Of a stretch of DNA of 64,000 bases, positions 1 to 8,631 are shown piece by piece. The DNA lies in assembly GCA_022447365.1 (NCBI GenBank), contig JAKVBL010000005.1, forward strand, positions 62,001 to 126,000, read 5' to 3'. The notes under the pieces are model-generated. The model saw nothing but the letters and a program-made list of their open reading frames with translations, searched no databases and had not been told where the DNA came from. How positions within the stretch are numbered: the stretch's first letter is position 1; each line of letters begins with the position of its first letter. Source of the DNA: Oleiphilaceae bacterium. Its GTDB lineage: Bacteria; Pseudomonadota; Gammaproteobacteria; Pseudomonadales; Oleiphilaceae. A program made the position numbers and the translations under genes.

Positions 1-50
1 GAAGCATGGCCCAAACGAACATGTATTCAACATGGCTTGGGCCGGCAACA

Positions 51-1784
51 TTAAGGTGCAACGACAGGAATAATTAAGGGTGGGTTTAGATTAAACTCAG
101 TGATCAATCTTTTCGGGATTCGCTGCTCAAGAAGAAAAGTATCAATCTCCTCTCTAGTGGGCGCTGCTGGAAGAATATTGGACCATACATCACCGTCTCT
201 GCTGCTCATCAAGTGGCCACTCAGGCAAGAAGTGACGGTTGTCGACTCAGAGCTCAAACTTGCATTTAGTTGATAGCAATCTTTGTCGATTAAACCATAG
301 TAATTCCACTTTAAAGGACGTTTGATATCGTCAATATTAAATTCTGCAATCTGTAGTTTCCCAGTTTTGAATTTATTTCTCGGTCCTTGATTATTTCGTT
401 TTGGGTTAGCTGCGACAACTCGATATGTATCTCCATTTGCCCAAGAAATATTAGAGGATTTATAAAACAGTACGCGGCCTTTTTCTCTATTCGCGGTTGT
501 CCAAGTCATTCCCTGATCAAAACTTAAAGCTGGTCTGTTGGATACTTGCGCAGTTAAAGCACCATTACCTAGTTTTTCGACATCGATTGCTGGGTCTTCT
601 AGTTTTGTTTTAATAATAGCGTTAGTCGATAGATCCCATTCAATCCGGTGGTGGCCAAAAAATATCGCTATTGAATCATTTTCTAGCTCAACATAACTGA
701 ATATTTGATGTTGAGTTGCTTCGTCATCCGGTAAGTCAAAGGTGTGTGATGCAATCCATTTCGATTCGTTAGGCTGGGATAAGTAGAAAAACAGAGAACG
801 ATTGTTCTTACCTATCGCCGCTAATTGTTGATTGTGTTGCTTGGCCAAGAAGAGTTGTTGATTAGGATCGACCTTTGTTTCTAACGCTGATTCGTCAGAG
901 TTCGGCTTAGTTATCAAAGTGCCAAATGTTGTTCCAAAATATTGAGTTTCATCAGTCTGAAGATAACTTGTGGCTCGAGTATAGCCATTGATTTTATCAC
1001 GCTTTTGGATGGTCAAATTGTCAGGATTGAAGATGATCAACTCACTGTTGTTGGTGAGAATGTATGGTGATTGATCAGTCTTACCTGTCTTGCTAACAGA
1101 AACGATATTTTCCGAGAACGCCACAAGGGCAGCGTATTTATTCTCAGAAAAACTGTCGTTCCAAGATAAGTGATCAGTACTTTTTAGTAATAGGTGATTT
1201 ACAGGATTTGTCAGAGGTAAATAATCGAATCCACTATCTGGCGGCGTTAGGGTTAAAAACGACCATTTCGAATATTGGCCTGACAAAAAATTGATGTCGC
1301 TTGTTGTGTAAGGTTGAAGAACAAGAGAACCGAGATGAGTCAGCTTTTTCGGTTCTATGTTGAATGTCGGGAATGAACTCCAAACACCGAATCTTGCTTC
1401 AAAGTTCGGGGCGCCATAAGAAACCGATTTTCCTCGTCCTGTTAACTTGAAAACGGTGTATAACCCAGGTGGAAGTTGAGCAGCAAAAACAGCTGTGTTT
1501 GCCGTGTCGATGGCTGATTTTTTAAGTTCAAAAAATCTTATGCGATCGATTTCTTCTATTCCTAGCTCGGGGCCTTTTAGCTTTTGTAATACTAGTGTAT
1601 CGAAGCCTTCCACAAATCGTGTGGCTTCCGAGTCGTTTAAGTTTACGTCGACATAAACCATCCCTAGTACTGGAGCGATTGGTGTATCGTCATGGTAAAT
1701 AACCATGTGAGATGACCCACAAGCTGTTAATAGGAATAAGGCTGAAATTGCAAAAAATATGCGCGTGAAGGATTTATACATCAT
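51..1784 (-). CDS. Large hypothetical lipoprotein
   Basis: I do not recognise a family. The 577-residue product begins with a classical lipoprotein signal: a basic N-terminus, a hydrophobic stretch and a lipobox Leu-Thr-Ala-Cys with Cys22 as the probable lipidation site, so it should be membrane anchored and periplasmic. The rest is rich in Ser, Thr, Asn and aromatic residues with many short hydrophobic/polar alternations, which suggests a beta-rich, possibly propeller-like domain; this is inference only. Two adjacent ATG codons compete as the start; a GAAG purine run lies just upstream. It stands alone on the minus strand, separated from the PaiB-like gene by about 75 bases. Position after Cys22 is Gly, which does not by itself settle inner or outer membrane sorting. 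Confidence 0.75.
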   Translation of the reverse strand: MMYKSFTRIFFAISALFLLTACGSSHMVIYHDDTPIAPVLGMVYVDVNLNDSEATRFVEGFDTLVLQKLKGPELGIEEIDRIRFFELKKSAIDTANTAVFAAQLPPGLYTVFKLTGRGKSVSYGAPNFEARFGVWSSFPTFNIEPKKLTHLGSLVLQPYTTSDINFLSGQYSKWSFLTLTPPDSGFDYLPLTNPVNHLLLKSTDHLSWNDSFSENKYAALVAFSENIVSVSKTGKTDQSPYILTNNSELIIFNPDNLTIQKRDKINGYTRATSYLQTDETQYFGTTFGTLITKPNSDESALETKVDPNQQLFLAKQHNQQLAAIGKNNRSLFFYLSQPNESKWIASHTFDLPDDEATQHQIFSYVELENDSIAIFFGHHRIEWDLSTNAIIKTKLEDPAIDVEKLGNGALTAQVSNRPALSFDQGMTWTTANREKGRVLFYKSSNISWANGDTYRVVAANPKRNNQGPRNKFKTGKLQIAEFNIDDIKRPLKWNYYGLIDKDCYQLNASLSSESTTVTSCLSGHLMSSRDGDVWSNILPAAPTREEIDTFLLEQRIPKRLITEFNLNPPLIIPVVAP

Positions 1785-1858
1785 TTACTTCTTTTGTTGT
1801 TTTTATGAGGGCGCACATTATATACATTTTGGTTTAGCAAACGAGTGTTAATTCAGAC

Positions 1859-2476
1859 CTATCTATAATCGATTAATCTGGACATTTTCTCATCGCCATT
1901 TTTCTTTATTGAATCAATAACTCCTCGACGGTTCTCTAATGTGTGATTCTGGCTGACTTTCCATTTGCCTTGGATTTCATCAATGGTGATGCGCAGACCG
2001 ACAATCGCTTTGAGCATGGTATCGATGTAGCCGTTTGGTGCGTCGCTTACTTTCCACGGCTGCTCGCGTTGATCTTCTTGTGAGCGCGTGAGTTTTTCGA
2101 CAATGCTTAATAGCTCGTCTTTATCATGGTTGAAGGTGATTTCTCCCTTGATATGAACGGCGGTGTAATTCCATGTTGGAACAACTTTCCCATCGACTTG
2201 TTTGCTAGGGTAGTAGCCTGCTGAAATGTAGGCTTGAGGCCCTTGAAAAGTCACCAGTACATCGCTGCCGTTCTCGATGTGTTTATGCAATGGGTTGGCT
2301 TTCGCGATATGGCCGATTAGTGTGTGTTGACCATCTATCTTTTCCAATAAAAGTGGAAGGTGATTGGCTTCAAGCCCCTCGCTGGTATTCACAATGAGTG
2401 TCGCAAGAGGATGTTCTGCAATGAGAGCGAACATTTGATCTTGATTGTCGATTTTAAAAGCCTTGGGCGTGTGCAC
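1859..2476 (-). CDS. PaiB-like FMN-binding protein
   Basis: This 205-residue protein matches the FMN-binding negative transcriptional regulator (PaiB) family: an N-terminal split-barrel flavin-binding fold, the family's typical NHLP segment early on, the AYISAGYYPSK stretch, and PTWNY in the centre followed by a helical C-terminal region. In Bacillus the namesake affects protease and sporulation genes; in Gram-negative bacteria the role is undefined, and flavin- or pyridoxal-phosphate-linked chemistry is equally plausible. Length is normal for the family. It is divergent from the amidohydrolase gene, with about 85 bases between the two start codons holding both promoters. Confidence 0.85.
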   Translation of the reverse strand: MHTPKAFKIDNQDQMFALIAEHPLATLIVNTSEGLEANHLPLLLEKIDGQHTLIGHIAKANPLHKHIENGSDVLVTFQGPQAYISAGYYPSKQVDGKVVPTWNYTAVHIKGEITFNHDKDELLSIVEKLTRSQEDQREQPWKVSDAPNGYIDTMLKAIVGLRITIDEIQGKWKVSQNHTLENRRGVIDSIKKNGDEKMSRLIDYR

Positions 2477-2562
2477 TGTCGTTACCTAATTATCAGACCA
2501 TCTTTAAATGCGAAGTAGTATTTAAAGAGATAATAAAAACACACACAAGTTAGGACTTTCTA

Positions 2563-3294
2563 ATGATCATTGATGCATGGGCGCAACATCCGACGCTTCG
2601 TCATATTCAAGACCCTATTTTTGATTCACTTCGTCGTTGGACAAAAATGCCCGTGCCCGAACAAGCGCCTCCAGTCGCGATGACGGTTGCGATGATGGAC
2701 CAAGCAAAGGTAGATAAGAGTTTGATATGTGCGTGGTATGCGCCGCGCAATGTGATGATTTCAAATGACGAAGTGGCAGGTTTTGTCGCAGATGCGCCTG
2801 ATCGATTTATTGGAGTGGGTTCGGTTGATATTTCAAAGCCAATGGAAGCGGTGCGCGAGATTCGTCGTTGTGTAAACGAGCTCGGCTTTAAAGCGATTCG
2901 CATTTTACCTTGGTTGTGGGAAGTGCCGCCGACAGATCGTCGTTTTTATCCAGTCTATACGGCTTGTGCAGATTTAGGCATTCGGTTTTGTACCCAGATT
3001 GGCCATACCGGTCCCTTGATGCCAAGTGAAGTAGGGCGACCAATTTACCTTGACCAAGTGGCTCTGGACTTCCCTGAGCTGACGATTGTTGGGGGGCATA
3101 TTGGTTACCCTTGGACAGAAGAAGCGATTGCGGTGGCGACGAAACACGAGAACGTTTATATCGATACCTCGGCGTATACAGCGAATCGCTATCCCGATAA
3201 CCTCGTCAAATTCATTAAAGAGCATGGCCGAACAAAGGTTCTATTCGGCACGAACTATCCAATGCTGCTGCCAGCGCAAGCCCTCAAGCACTGA
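2563..3294 (+). CDS. Amidohydrolase 2 family protein, C-terminally truncated
   Basis: A TIM-barrel metal-dependent hydrolase of the amidohydrolase 2 family. The start region (IIDAWAQHPT), PRNVMISNDEV, RFIGVGSVD, the GFKAIRILPW strand, GHTGP, GGHIGYPW and FGTNYPM are all characteristic. The N-terminal HxH metal motif is reduced and the usual Asp of the FGSDYP-type strand is Asn here, so metal chemistry may be altered. The reading frame stops at a TGA (3292-3294), but the same frame continues with a typical family C-terminus (DSLELEDDVKELFLSGNA), then a TAG (3349-3351), then RIFNL and a final TAG at 3367-3369. About 25 C-terminal residues are therefore lost. It is probably a recent pseudogene or weakly functional. 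Confidence 0.8.
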   Translation: MIIDAWAQHPTLRHIQDPIFDSLRRWTKMPVPEQAPPVAMTVAMMDQAKVDKSLICAWYAPRNVMISNDEVAGFVADAPDRFIGVGSVDISKPMEAVREIRRCVNELGFKAIRILPWLWEVPPTDRRFYPVYTACADLGIRFCTQIGHTGPLMPSEVGRPIYLDQVALDFPELTIVGGHIGYPWTEEAIAVATKHENVYIDTSAYTANRYPDNLVKFIKEHGRTKVLFGTNYPMLLPAQALKH

Positions 3295-3407
3295 GATAGC
3301 CTAGAACTTGAGGACGATGTGAAAGAGCTGTTTTTAAGTGGCAACGCATAGCGTATTTTCAATTTATAGCGGTTTGCCTGTTCCAACCTTTTTAGCTGTG
3401 TTCTAGC

Positions 3408-5318
3408 TTAATCTTCGCGCAGCTCCTTCAAATAATTTTTTGGAGGTGGCGCCCAAGATTGGTGGCTCGAATCATGTTTGTCTTCGCGACCGCTCTTCAT
3501 AGATTCTTTCAACAGTTCCTCAAGCTTAATAAACAACAGGCGATAGTGTTGCATCATGGTGCTGTCGCCTTGTGCTTTCTGCCACATGTCGTACAAGCTT
3601 GAATCATGTTTTTGCTCAGTATCAATATAGTTTTGTTTGAGTTGCTCTACATGGAAAGGATGAAAACCGATTTCTTGCATCGCCTGTCCACCCAGTTCCA
3701 AAGCGGAATAAAAGCTTTCAAACACCACATGATGCGCACCGGCTTGTCGCAGTGCGTAGCCGTCTCGTCGATCGTAGGCGCGCGCTAAGATTTTGATATG
3801 TGGATAGGTATGCGAAACATGATTGACGAGCTCAATCGCTAACTCCGATTCGTCAATCGCGACCACGAATAAACTGGCTTGTTCGATACCTGCTGTATGC
3901 AGAAGGTCATGGCGTGTTGCATCACCGTAGTAACTCTTAATACCAATATTGCGTACCAGATTAATCTGGTCAACGCTGCGATCCAGAACAACGGTTGGAA
4001 TGCCGTTAGAGGTCAGTAGGCGATTAATTACTTGGCCAAAACGACCAATACCGGCAATGACGACCGGTGCTGAATCTTCAATTGCATCCTCTTCTTGAGA
4101 GGCATTGGTATTGAGTTCAAATCGAGGAAGAATAATTTTGTCGAAGGCAATAAACAGAAGCGGCGTTAGGAACATAGAAATCGCGATAACCAGCGCTAAT
4201 AGCTTAGAAATATCATCAGGCAGTCCTGAGTTTTGAACACTAAAACTCAAGAGTACAAACCCAAACTCACCTGCTTGCGCTAGGCTCAGTGAGAGCAACC
4301 ATCGATCGCTGTTTTTGATACGGAAAATCGTGGCAAGCACATACAGAATGCCAAACTTTACGAGCATCAATGCTGCGGTGGCGGCGAGCACAGTTAGCCA
4401 CATGCTTGAGAACAACCCGAAGTCGATACCTGCACCAACCGTGATGAAAAACAGTCCTAGTAACAAGCCTTTGAAGGGCTCGACCGTGCTCTCTAATTCA
4501 TGTTTGAACTCGCTATTGGCCAGCACAACACCTGCTAAAAATGTACCGAGGGCAGGGGACAGACCAACCAAACTCATGATCGCAGCAATGCCGATAACGA
4601 GGAGCAAGGCGGAGGCCGTAAAGATTTCTCGTAACCCCGATGCGGCTACGAAGCGGAAGAGTGGTCGACTAGCAAAATGACCGCCGACAACAACAATTGC
4701 AATCGCGCTCAGTACCACGATTGCATAGGCCCAGCTTGATAAACCATCGACCAAGCTATAGCCGTGATGGGCGTCTTCTGCTACGGTAGGTGAGCCACTT
4801 AAGGCGCTAATTGCGAGAAGCGGAATCAATGCGAGCATTGGAATGACCGCAATGTCTTGGAAGAGCAGAACCGAGAACGCGCTTTTACCGCCCTCTGATT
4901 TATTTAGACCTTTTTCGTTGAAGGTTTGAAGTACGATCGCTGTAGAAGAGAGGCTGAAAATCAGACCAATGGCGAGGGCATAGGTCCACTGATCGATAAA
5001 TAAACTGGCAATCAATGCGATACACAAAGTGCTCAGACCAACTTGCAAGCCACCAAGGCCAAGAAGTTTCGTCTTCATATTCCAGAGCATTTTGGGCTCA
5101 AGTTCTAAACCAACCAAGAACAACATCATCACCACGCCGAATTCAGCAAAGTGTTGAATAGTTTGTGTCTCTTGTCCTACTAGCCCAGCGATTGGGCCGA
5201 TGACCACGCCAGCAATGAGATAACCCAGTACCGAGCCGAGCCCTAAGCGTTTAGCAATCGGAACGGCAATAACGGCAGCGAGCAGGTAAATACTGGCTTG
5301 AATGAAATAGGCGGTCAT
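3408..5318 (-). CDS. kefB: Glutathione-regulated K+/H+ antiporter KefB/KefC type
   Basis: A CPA2-family monovalent cation:proton antiporter that releases potassium to acidify the cytoplasm during electrophile stress. The first roughly 390 residues form 11-13 membrane helices, including the GLELEP segment, the SSTAIVLQ helix, FSVLLFQDIAVIP and GTFLAGVVLANSE. A RCK/TrkA-N nucleotide-binding domain starts near residue 405 with the Rossmann motif GIGRFGQVI and continues through YYGDATRHDLL. Length (636) is slightly above the E. coli proteins (about 600-620) because of a charged C-terminal tail. It follows the KefG-like gene with a 1-base gap, so the two are cotranscribed. The choice between KefB and KefC rests mainly on the partner, which looks more like KefG than KefF. 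Confidence 0.88.
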   Translation of the reverse strand: MTAYFIQASIYLLAAVIAVPIAKRLGLGSVLGYLIAGVVIGPIAGLVGQETQTIQHFAEFGVVMMLFLVGLELEPKMLWNMKTKLLGLGGLQVGLSTLCIALIASLFIDQWTYALAIGLIFSLSSTAIVLQTFNEKGLNKSEGGKSAFSVLLFQDIAVIPMLALIPLLAISALSGSPTVAEDAHHGYSLVDGLSSWAYAIVVLSAIAIVVVGGHFASRPLFRFVAASGLREIFTASALLLVIGIAAIMSLVGLSPALGTFLAGVVLANSEFKHELESTVEPFKGLLLGLFFITVGAGIDFGLFSSMWLTVLAATAALMLVKFGILYVLATIFRIKNSDRWLLSLSLAQAGEFGFVLLSFSVQNSGLPDDISKLLALVIAISMFLTPLLFIAFDKIILPRFELNTNASQEEDAIEDSAPVVIAGIGRFGQVINRLLTSNGIPTVVLDRSVDQINLVRNIGIKSYYGDATRHDLLHTAGIEQASLFVVAIDESELAIELVNHVSHTYPHIKILARAYDRRDGYALRQAGAHHVVFESFYSALELGGQAMQEIGFHPFHVEQLKQNYIDTEQKHDSSLYDMWQKAQGDSTMMQHYRLLFIKLEELLKESMKSGREDKHDSSHQSWAPPPKNYLKELRED

Positions 5319-5319
5319 A

Positions 5320-5946
5320 TCAAACCTCGTTGTTCTTGTTAGTGGTGTTGGCGTTGTTGTAATGGTTGCTTAAGTCAATGTCACCGAAGGATTCATGCGT
5401 GAGAGACCCATCACTGAGTGCGTTGAAAAGTGCACTCGCTTTTTTTGTATGAGGCTCGATACGACCATCCTCTTTGGCTGTTCTTGCGCCAAACAAAACG
5501 AGAGGCGGTATGTAATGCATTTGGCATAGATGCGCGACTTGTTCGAAAGGGCGTAGTAATTCGCGCAGTGGATACTGGTTCAGCCCCTCTGTTTGATAAG
5601 CGCTTTCTTGGGCTCCTGCACTCGTCAGAATGAACAAGGTTTTGTCCTTGAGCTTGTCGCCACTCTTCCCGTAAGCAAAGCCATATTCGAGCACTAGATC
5701 TTGCCACTCTTTGATGATGGCTGGTGAGGAATACCAGTATAAAGGGAATTGAAATACAACGATGTCATGCTCGAGCAATCGCTGCTGCTCTCGCTCTACG
5801 TCGATATGAAACTTTGGATATTCGGCGTATAGATCAACCGCAGTAATATTATCGATCTTTTTCAGAGCAGAGAATAAGGTCTTATTGACCTCGGAGTCGC
5901 CTTGAGCTGGGTGGGCAAAAAGAAGCAGAATTTTTTTTGTCGTCAT
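5320..5946 (-). CDS. kefG: KefG-like flavodoxin-fold ancillary oxidoreductase
   Basis: A 208-residue NAD(P)H dehydrogenase (quinone)-like flavoprotein that acts as the cytoplasmic activator subunit of a Kef potassium efflux system. Visible signs are the LLLFAHP start strand, the DLYAEYPKFHIDVEREQ segment, VVFQFPLYWYSSPAIIKEW, and ESAYQTEGLNQYPLRELLRPFE, which follow E. coli KefG (YheR) more closely than KefF. The ATG at 5946 is chosen because the family fold begins immediately after it; an in-frame start 24 bases upstream would add an unusual tail. The C-terminal Asn/Thr-rich tail (about 25 residues) is an unusual extension. It lies 1 base upstream of kefB. Confidence 0.85.
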   Translation of the reverse strand: MTTKKILLLFAHPAQGDSEVNKTLFSALKKIDNITAVDLYAEYPKFHIDVEREQQRLLEHDIVVFQFPLYWYSSPAIIKEWQDLVLEYGFAYGKSGDKLKDKTLFILTSAGAQESAYQTEGLNQYPLRELLRPFEQVAHLCQMHYIPPLVLFGARTAKEDGRIEPHTKKASALFNALSDGSLTHESFGDIDLSNHYNNANTTNKNNEV

Positions 5947-5974
5947 TAGAAGATCGTCTAGTCGTATCATTGAA

Positions 5975-6667
5975 TCATTGTTTTGTCAGCGTAAGCACGC
6001 CGAAAATCTTATCTTTATCTATATTCAAGCGCTCATTGCTGACAGGCTTAATTGTGTCGGCGGGGGTTGTTACCGTTTCTGAGGTGGCATAAGCATAGGC
6101 ATCGCCGCTGCTAGTTCCACCATCGAAGGCATACAGTTCTGCGCTGTATTCGTTTATTCATGCGCCATTCACGCAAAGAGGGAGAGCTGACACGCCAACA
6201 AACCAATCAAGTGAAGGCGCTATCATGCTGATCAGACTAAGGCATGAAAACTCGGGCGTTGCCGAAAATTGCGTTGTGATGATGCCTGTACCGGTATTTA
6301 GATCAGGGCCATCAATATAACTGCCGGCTTTATCTACTTTGATCAACCACTCAACGCAGTTTTTTAACTTGTAATTTTGGCCTTTCTCCGCGACGAGTGT
6401 GATTGCTTCACTAGCCTTCTGTCCTTCTTGCCATGGAGTGATTTGAGGCAAATGTGTTGCGCCTACGAGCTTTGAGTAGTGTGCATCTGAGGGTGGATAT
6501 TCAATCGGAAAAGTCTCTTCGCTCCATATGCTTTCGTACGTCACTTGATACTGAGCATGACCTTCGCAGGCCATATGCGTATCACTTTTTTGAAGGGCTG
6601 AGCATGCTGACAGACCCAAAATACCTGAGAGCAATACAACATGAGACATGGTTTTCGTATCAGGCAT
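5975..6667 (-). pseudogene. Spondin-N domain lipoprotein, interrupted by TGA
   Basis: The conceptual 230-residue product is a lipoprotein (lipobox Leu-Ser-Ala-Cys) followed by a Spondin_N domain: ESIWSEETFPIEYP, HYSKLVGATH, an ASEAITLVAEKG helix, and SMIAPSLDWFVGVSALPLC. Translation stops at TGA 6158-6160 right after NGA. The same frame continues as INEYSAELYAFDGGTSSGDA and on to a second stop at 5975, giving the rest of the domain. The internal TGA falls exactly where the family has a conserved Trp (NGxW), so one G-to-A change explains it. The truncated 173-residue ORF covers 6158-6679. The start at 6667 gives the most ordinary signal peptide; an ATG at 6679 is possible. Spondin_N proteins in bacteria are extracellular or surface proteins of unknown role. 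Confidence 0.8.
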
Positions 6668-6830
6668 ATTAAAGATCATCCTGCTGCGATGTGAGCAATA
6701 TTAGTTAGATTTTTTAAGATAGCTTAGATTTATCGATCGTAGGCTTCTACGTTAACAAGACATTCGCAATTGTGATACCGCAGAACAGAAAATGTTGACT
6801 AAGGTTAAGTCAGAATTTTAGAGAGCGCTT

Positions 6831-7895
6831 ATGATCCAACCTAACATACTTCAAAATCTCGGATGGCAGTCTTTTTTTCAGCAACAAGTCTCGCTTGATG
6901 AATGGGGCGATGTGACCGCAGCGCGTGCTGTTGAACAACACCGCTCGGAGTTATTAGTAGATACTGGCGAGTAAACGTTTGCCTTGAGTATTGTTCCAAG
7001 TATGCCGCCTATTGTGGTGGGGGGCTGGCTTTTGTTGATTGAAGAGAGTGAAGGTAGTCAAAACAGTGCCTATCGTTTTCATCGTTTGCTTGAACGTAAA
7101 GGTCGTTTCGCACGCAAGGCTGCGGGTAGTGAAGTGAAAGAGCAGTTGATCTCGGCGAATGTAGATACAGCGTTTATCGTGAGTTCGGCGAATCATGATT
7201 TCAACTTAAATCGTATTGAGCGTTTTTTAGCTTTGGTCAATGAAGCGGATGCTGATCCTGTGGTTGTTATTACAAAGGCAGACCTCGCTGATAATGTTGA
7301 GGCTTTAGTATCACAGGTACAAAGTATTGATCCGAATTTATCTGTCTTAGCCGTCAATGCACTTGATGTAGCGTCTCATGAAGACTTTGAGCCTTGGCTC
7401 GTCGAGGGTGAGACAATTGTATTATTAGGTTCCTCTGGAGTCGGTAAGTCGACACTCGCAAATACATTGCTTGGTGAACAGCTGCAAAGTACCGGCGGTA
7501 TTCGTGAAGATGACAGTAAAGGTCGGCATACAACCACTTCACGCGCATTGATCTCGCTTCCGCAAGGTGCGTTGTTATTGGATACGCCGGGGATGCCAGA
7601 GCTTCAGCTTAGCGATGTAGAAGACGGTATCCATGAGGCATTTTCTGATATCGAAAAGCTTGCTCTACGTTGCAAGTTTAACGATTGCATTCACGGTGAA
7701 GAACCAGACTGTGCAGTTCAAAAAGCGATTCAGGACGGTGAGTTGAGTGCGCGACGATTAGCGAATTATCAAAAATTATTACGAGAAAACGCTCTGAATT
7801 CAGCGAGTCTTGCTGAGCGTAGGGCAGCGGATAAGAGTTTAGGGAAGTACTATCAGAAGACTCAGGCTGAAGCGGTCAAGTTAAAGGGCCGATGA
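6831..7895 (+). pseudogene. Accessory RsgA-type ribosome GTPase with in-frame TAA
   Basis: A circularly permuted GTPase of the RsgA/YjeQ family, which helps mature the 30S subunit. From the ATG at 6831 the frame encodes GWQSFFQQQVSLDEW and VEQHRSELLV, the typical N-terminus of the marine gammaproteobacterial RsgA paralogue, then hits TAA at 6972-6974, and continues in the same frame as an OB-fold segment (PSMPPIVVGGWLLL), NVDTAFIVSS, TKADL, the P-loop GSSGVGKST, GRHTTTSR, DTPGM and a C-terminal zinc-binding Cys/His cluster (CKFNDCIHGEEPDC). The stop probably replaces a Gln codon. Reinitiation at TTG 6984 or ATG 7002 could give a shortened protein with an intact GTPase domain but a damaged OB fold. 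This paralogue is probably dispensable if a standard rsgA exists elsewhere. Confidence 0.82.
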
Positions 7896-7918
7896 GGCAA
7901 AGCATTAATCTGTTAGGG

Positions 7919-8408
7919 CTAAGCGTTTAAGTTTAAACGAAGGTGCCAATCGGCGAGCGATTCATCGGGGTATTCTGCGAAGCATTTATCGTGTGTTTGT
8001 TTATCGACTTCTACCCATGAAGCTTTTGAGTTGAGCATCATGTGTGAGTGTTCAGGAGGGATTGGCAATTCGGTGTCGATGACTGAAGCAAATGGATGCA
8101 CAAGCTCCGGCCAACGCGGATCACATCGCCATAATGAACTTCCACATTTTTTGCAGAATCGTCTTTCTGCTGGGCTTATGTTTGTTTCACCTGTTTCTTC
8201 ATCTTTTATCAATGCATGGTAAACAGTGATATTTTCTTCACCCTCTATTTTTAATGTTTTCGCGTCGGCTCCGAGATTGATGGCATAGCCGCCACCTCCT
8301 GCAGTTTTTAGACAGCATAGAGCAATAACAGCTATTAAAAGGACAAAGACTAGAAGCTTCGACGTGGAAGCTGACACTGCCGCATTGGCATGAGCCTCTT
8401 GGGTGCAT
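7919..8408 (-). pseudogene. GFA family zinc protein, broken by a 1-base insertion
   Basis: A glutathione-dependent formaldehyde-activating (GFA/CENP-V) fold protein. Starting at ATG 8408 one frame gives MHPRGSCQCGSVSFHVEASS and CPFNSCYCSM; the adjacent frame then gives CLKTAGGGGYAINLGAD, the FCKKCGSSLW zinc motif and the normal C-terminus. The frames join if one base is removed around 8311-8316, which also restores the CxCxxC zinc ligand set. The coding span 7919-8408 is one base longer than a multiple of three. An uninterrupted 166-residue ORF reaching 8419 exists, but its N-terminal third is an out-of-frame shadow that looks like a false membrane segment. About 160 residues is the normal family length. 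Substrate unknown. Confidence 0.78.
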
Positions 8409-8442
8409 GCGCTTACCATTGGTTAAATAAGCTTGCTCATAG

Positions 8443-8631
8443 TTATAGCGCGTTCGTTTTATTTTTATCTAATTCAATGAGTGACACGCCAATAAAAAAT
8501 GGCCATACCGAAAAACCAAACCTCAGCCCGATGGGAATGTTGTTATCGCCGTTTATAAAGCTCCACAAAGCTATGATTATTGCCCCGAATATCATCATTA
8601 TAAGAATAAAATCAGATAGACTTGTGATCAC
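8443..8631 (-). CDS. Possible small two-helix membrane protein
   Basis: A 62-codon ORF starting with GTG and overlapping the end of the response-regulator gene by 20 bases. The product has two likely membrane helices (an Ile/Leu/Met-rich N-terminal stretch and a second around PIGLRFGFSVWPFFIGVSL) and a charged tail. No convincing ribosome binding site precedes it. The overlap with the upstream gene is compatible with translational coupling, but it may be chance. No family recognised. Confidence 0.35.
   Translation of the reverse strand: MITSLSDFILIMMIFGAIIIALWSFINGDNNIPIGLRFGFSVWPFFIGVSLIELDKNKTNAL

Noticed and set aside
7919..8419. 166-residue membrane-anchored version of the GFA protein
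   Set aside because: The N-terminal third is an out-of-frame shadow; the other frame holds the conserved Cys motifs.
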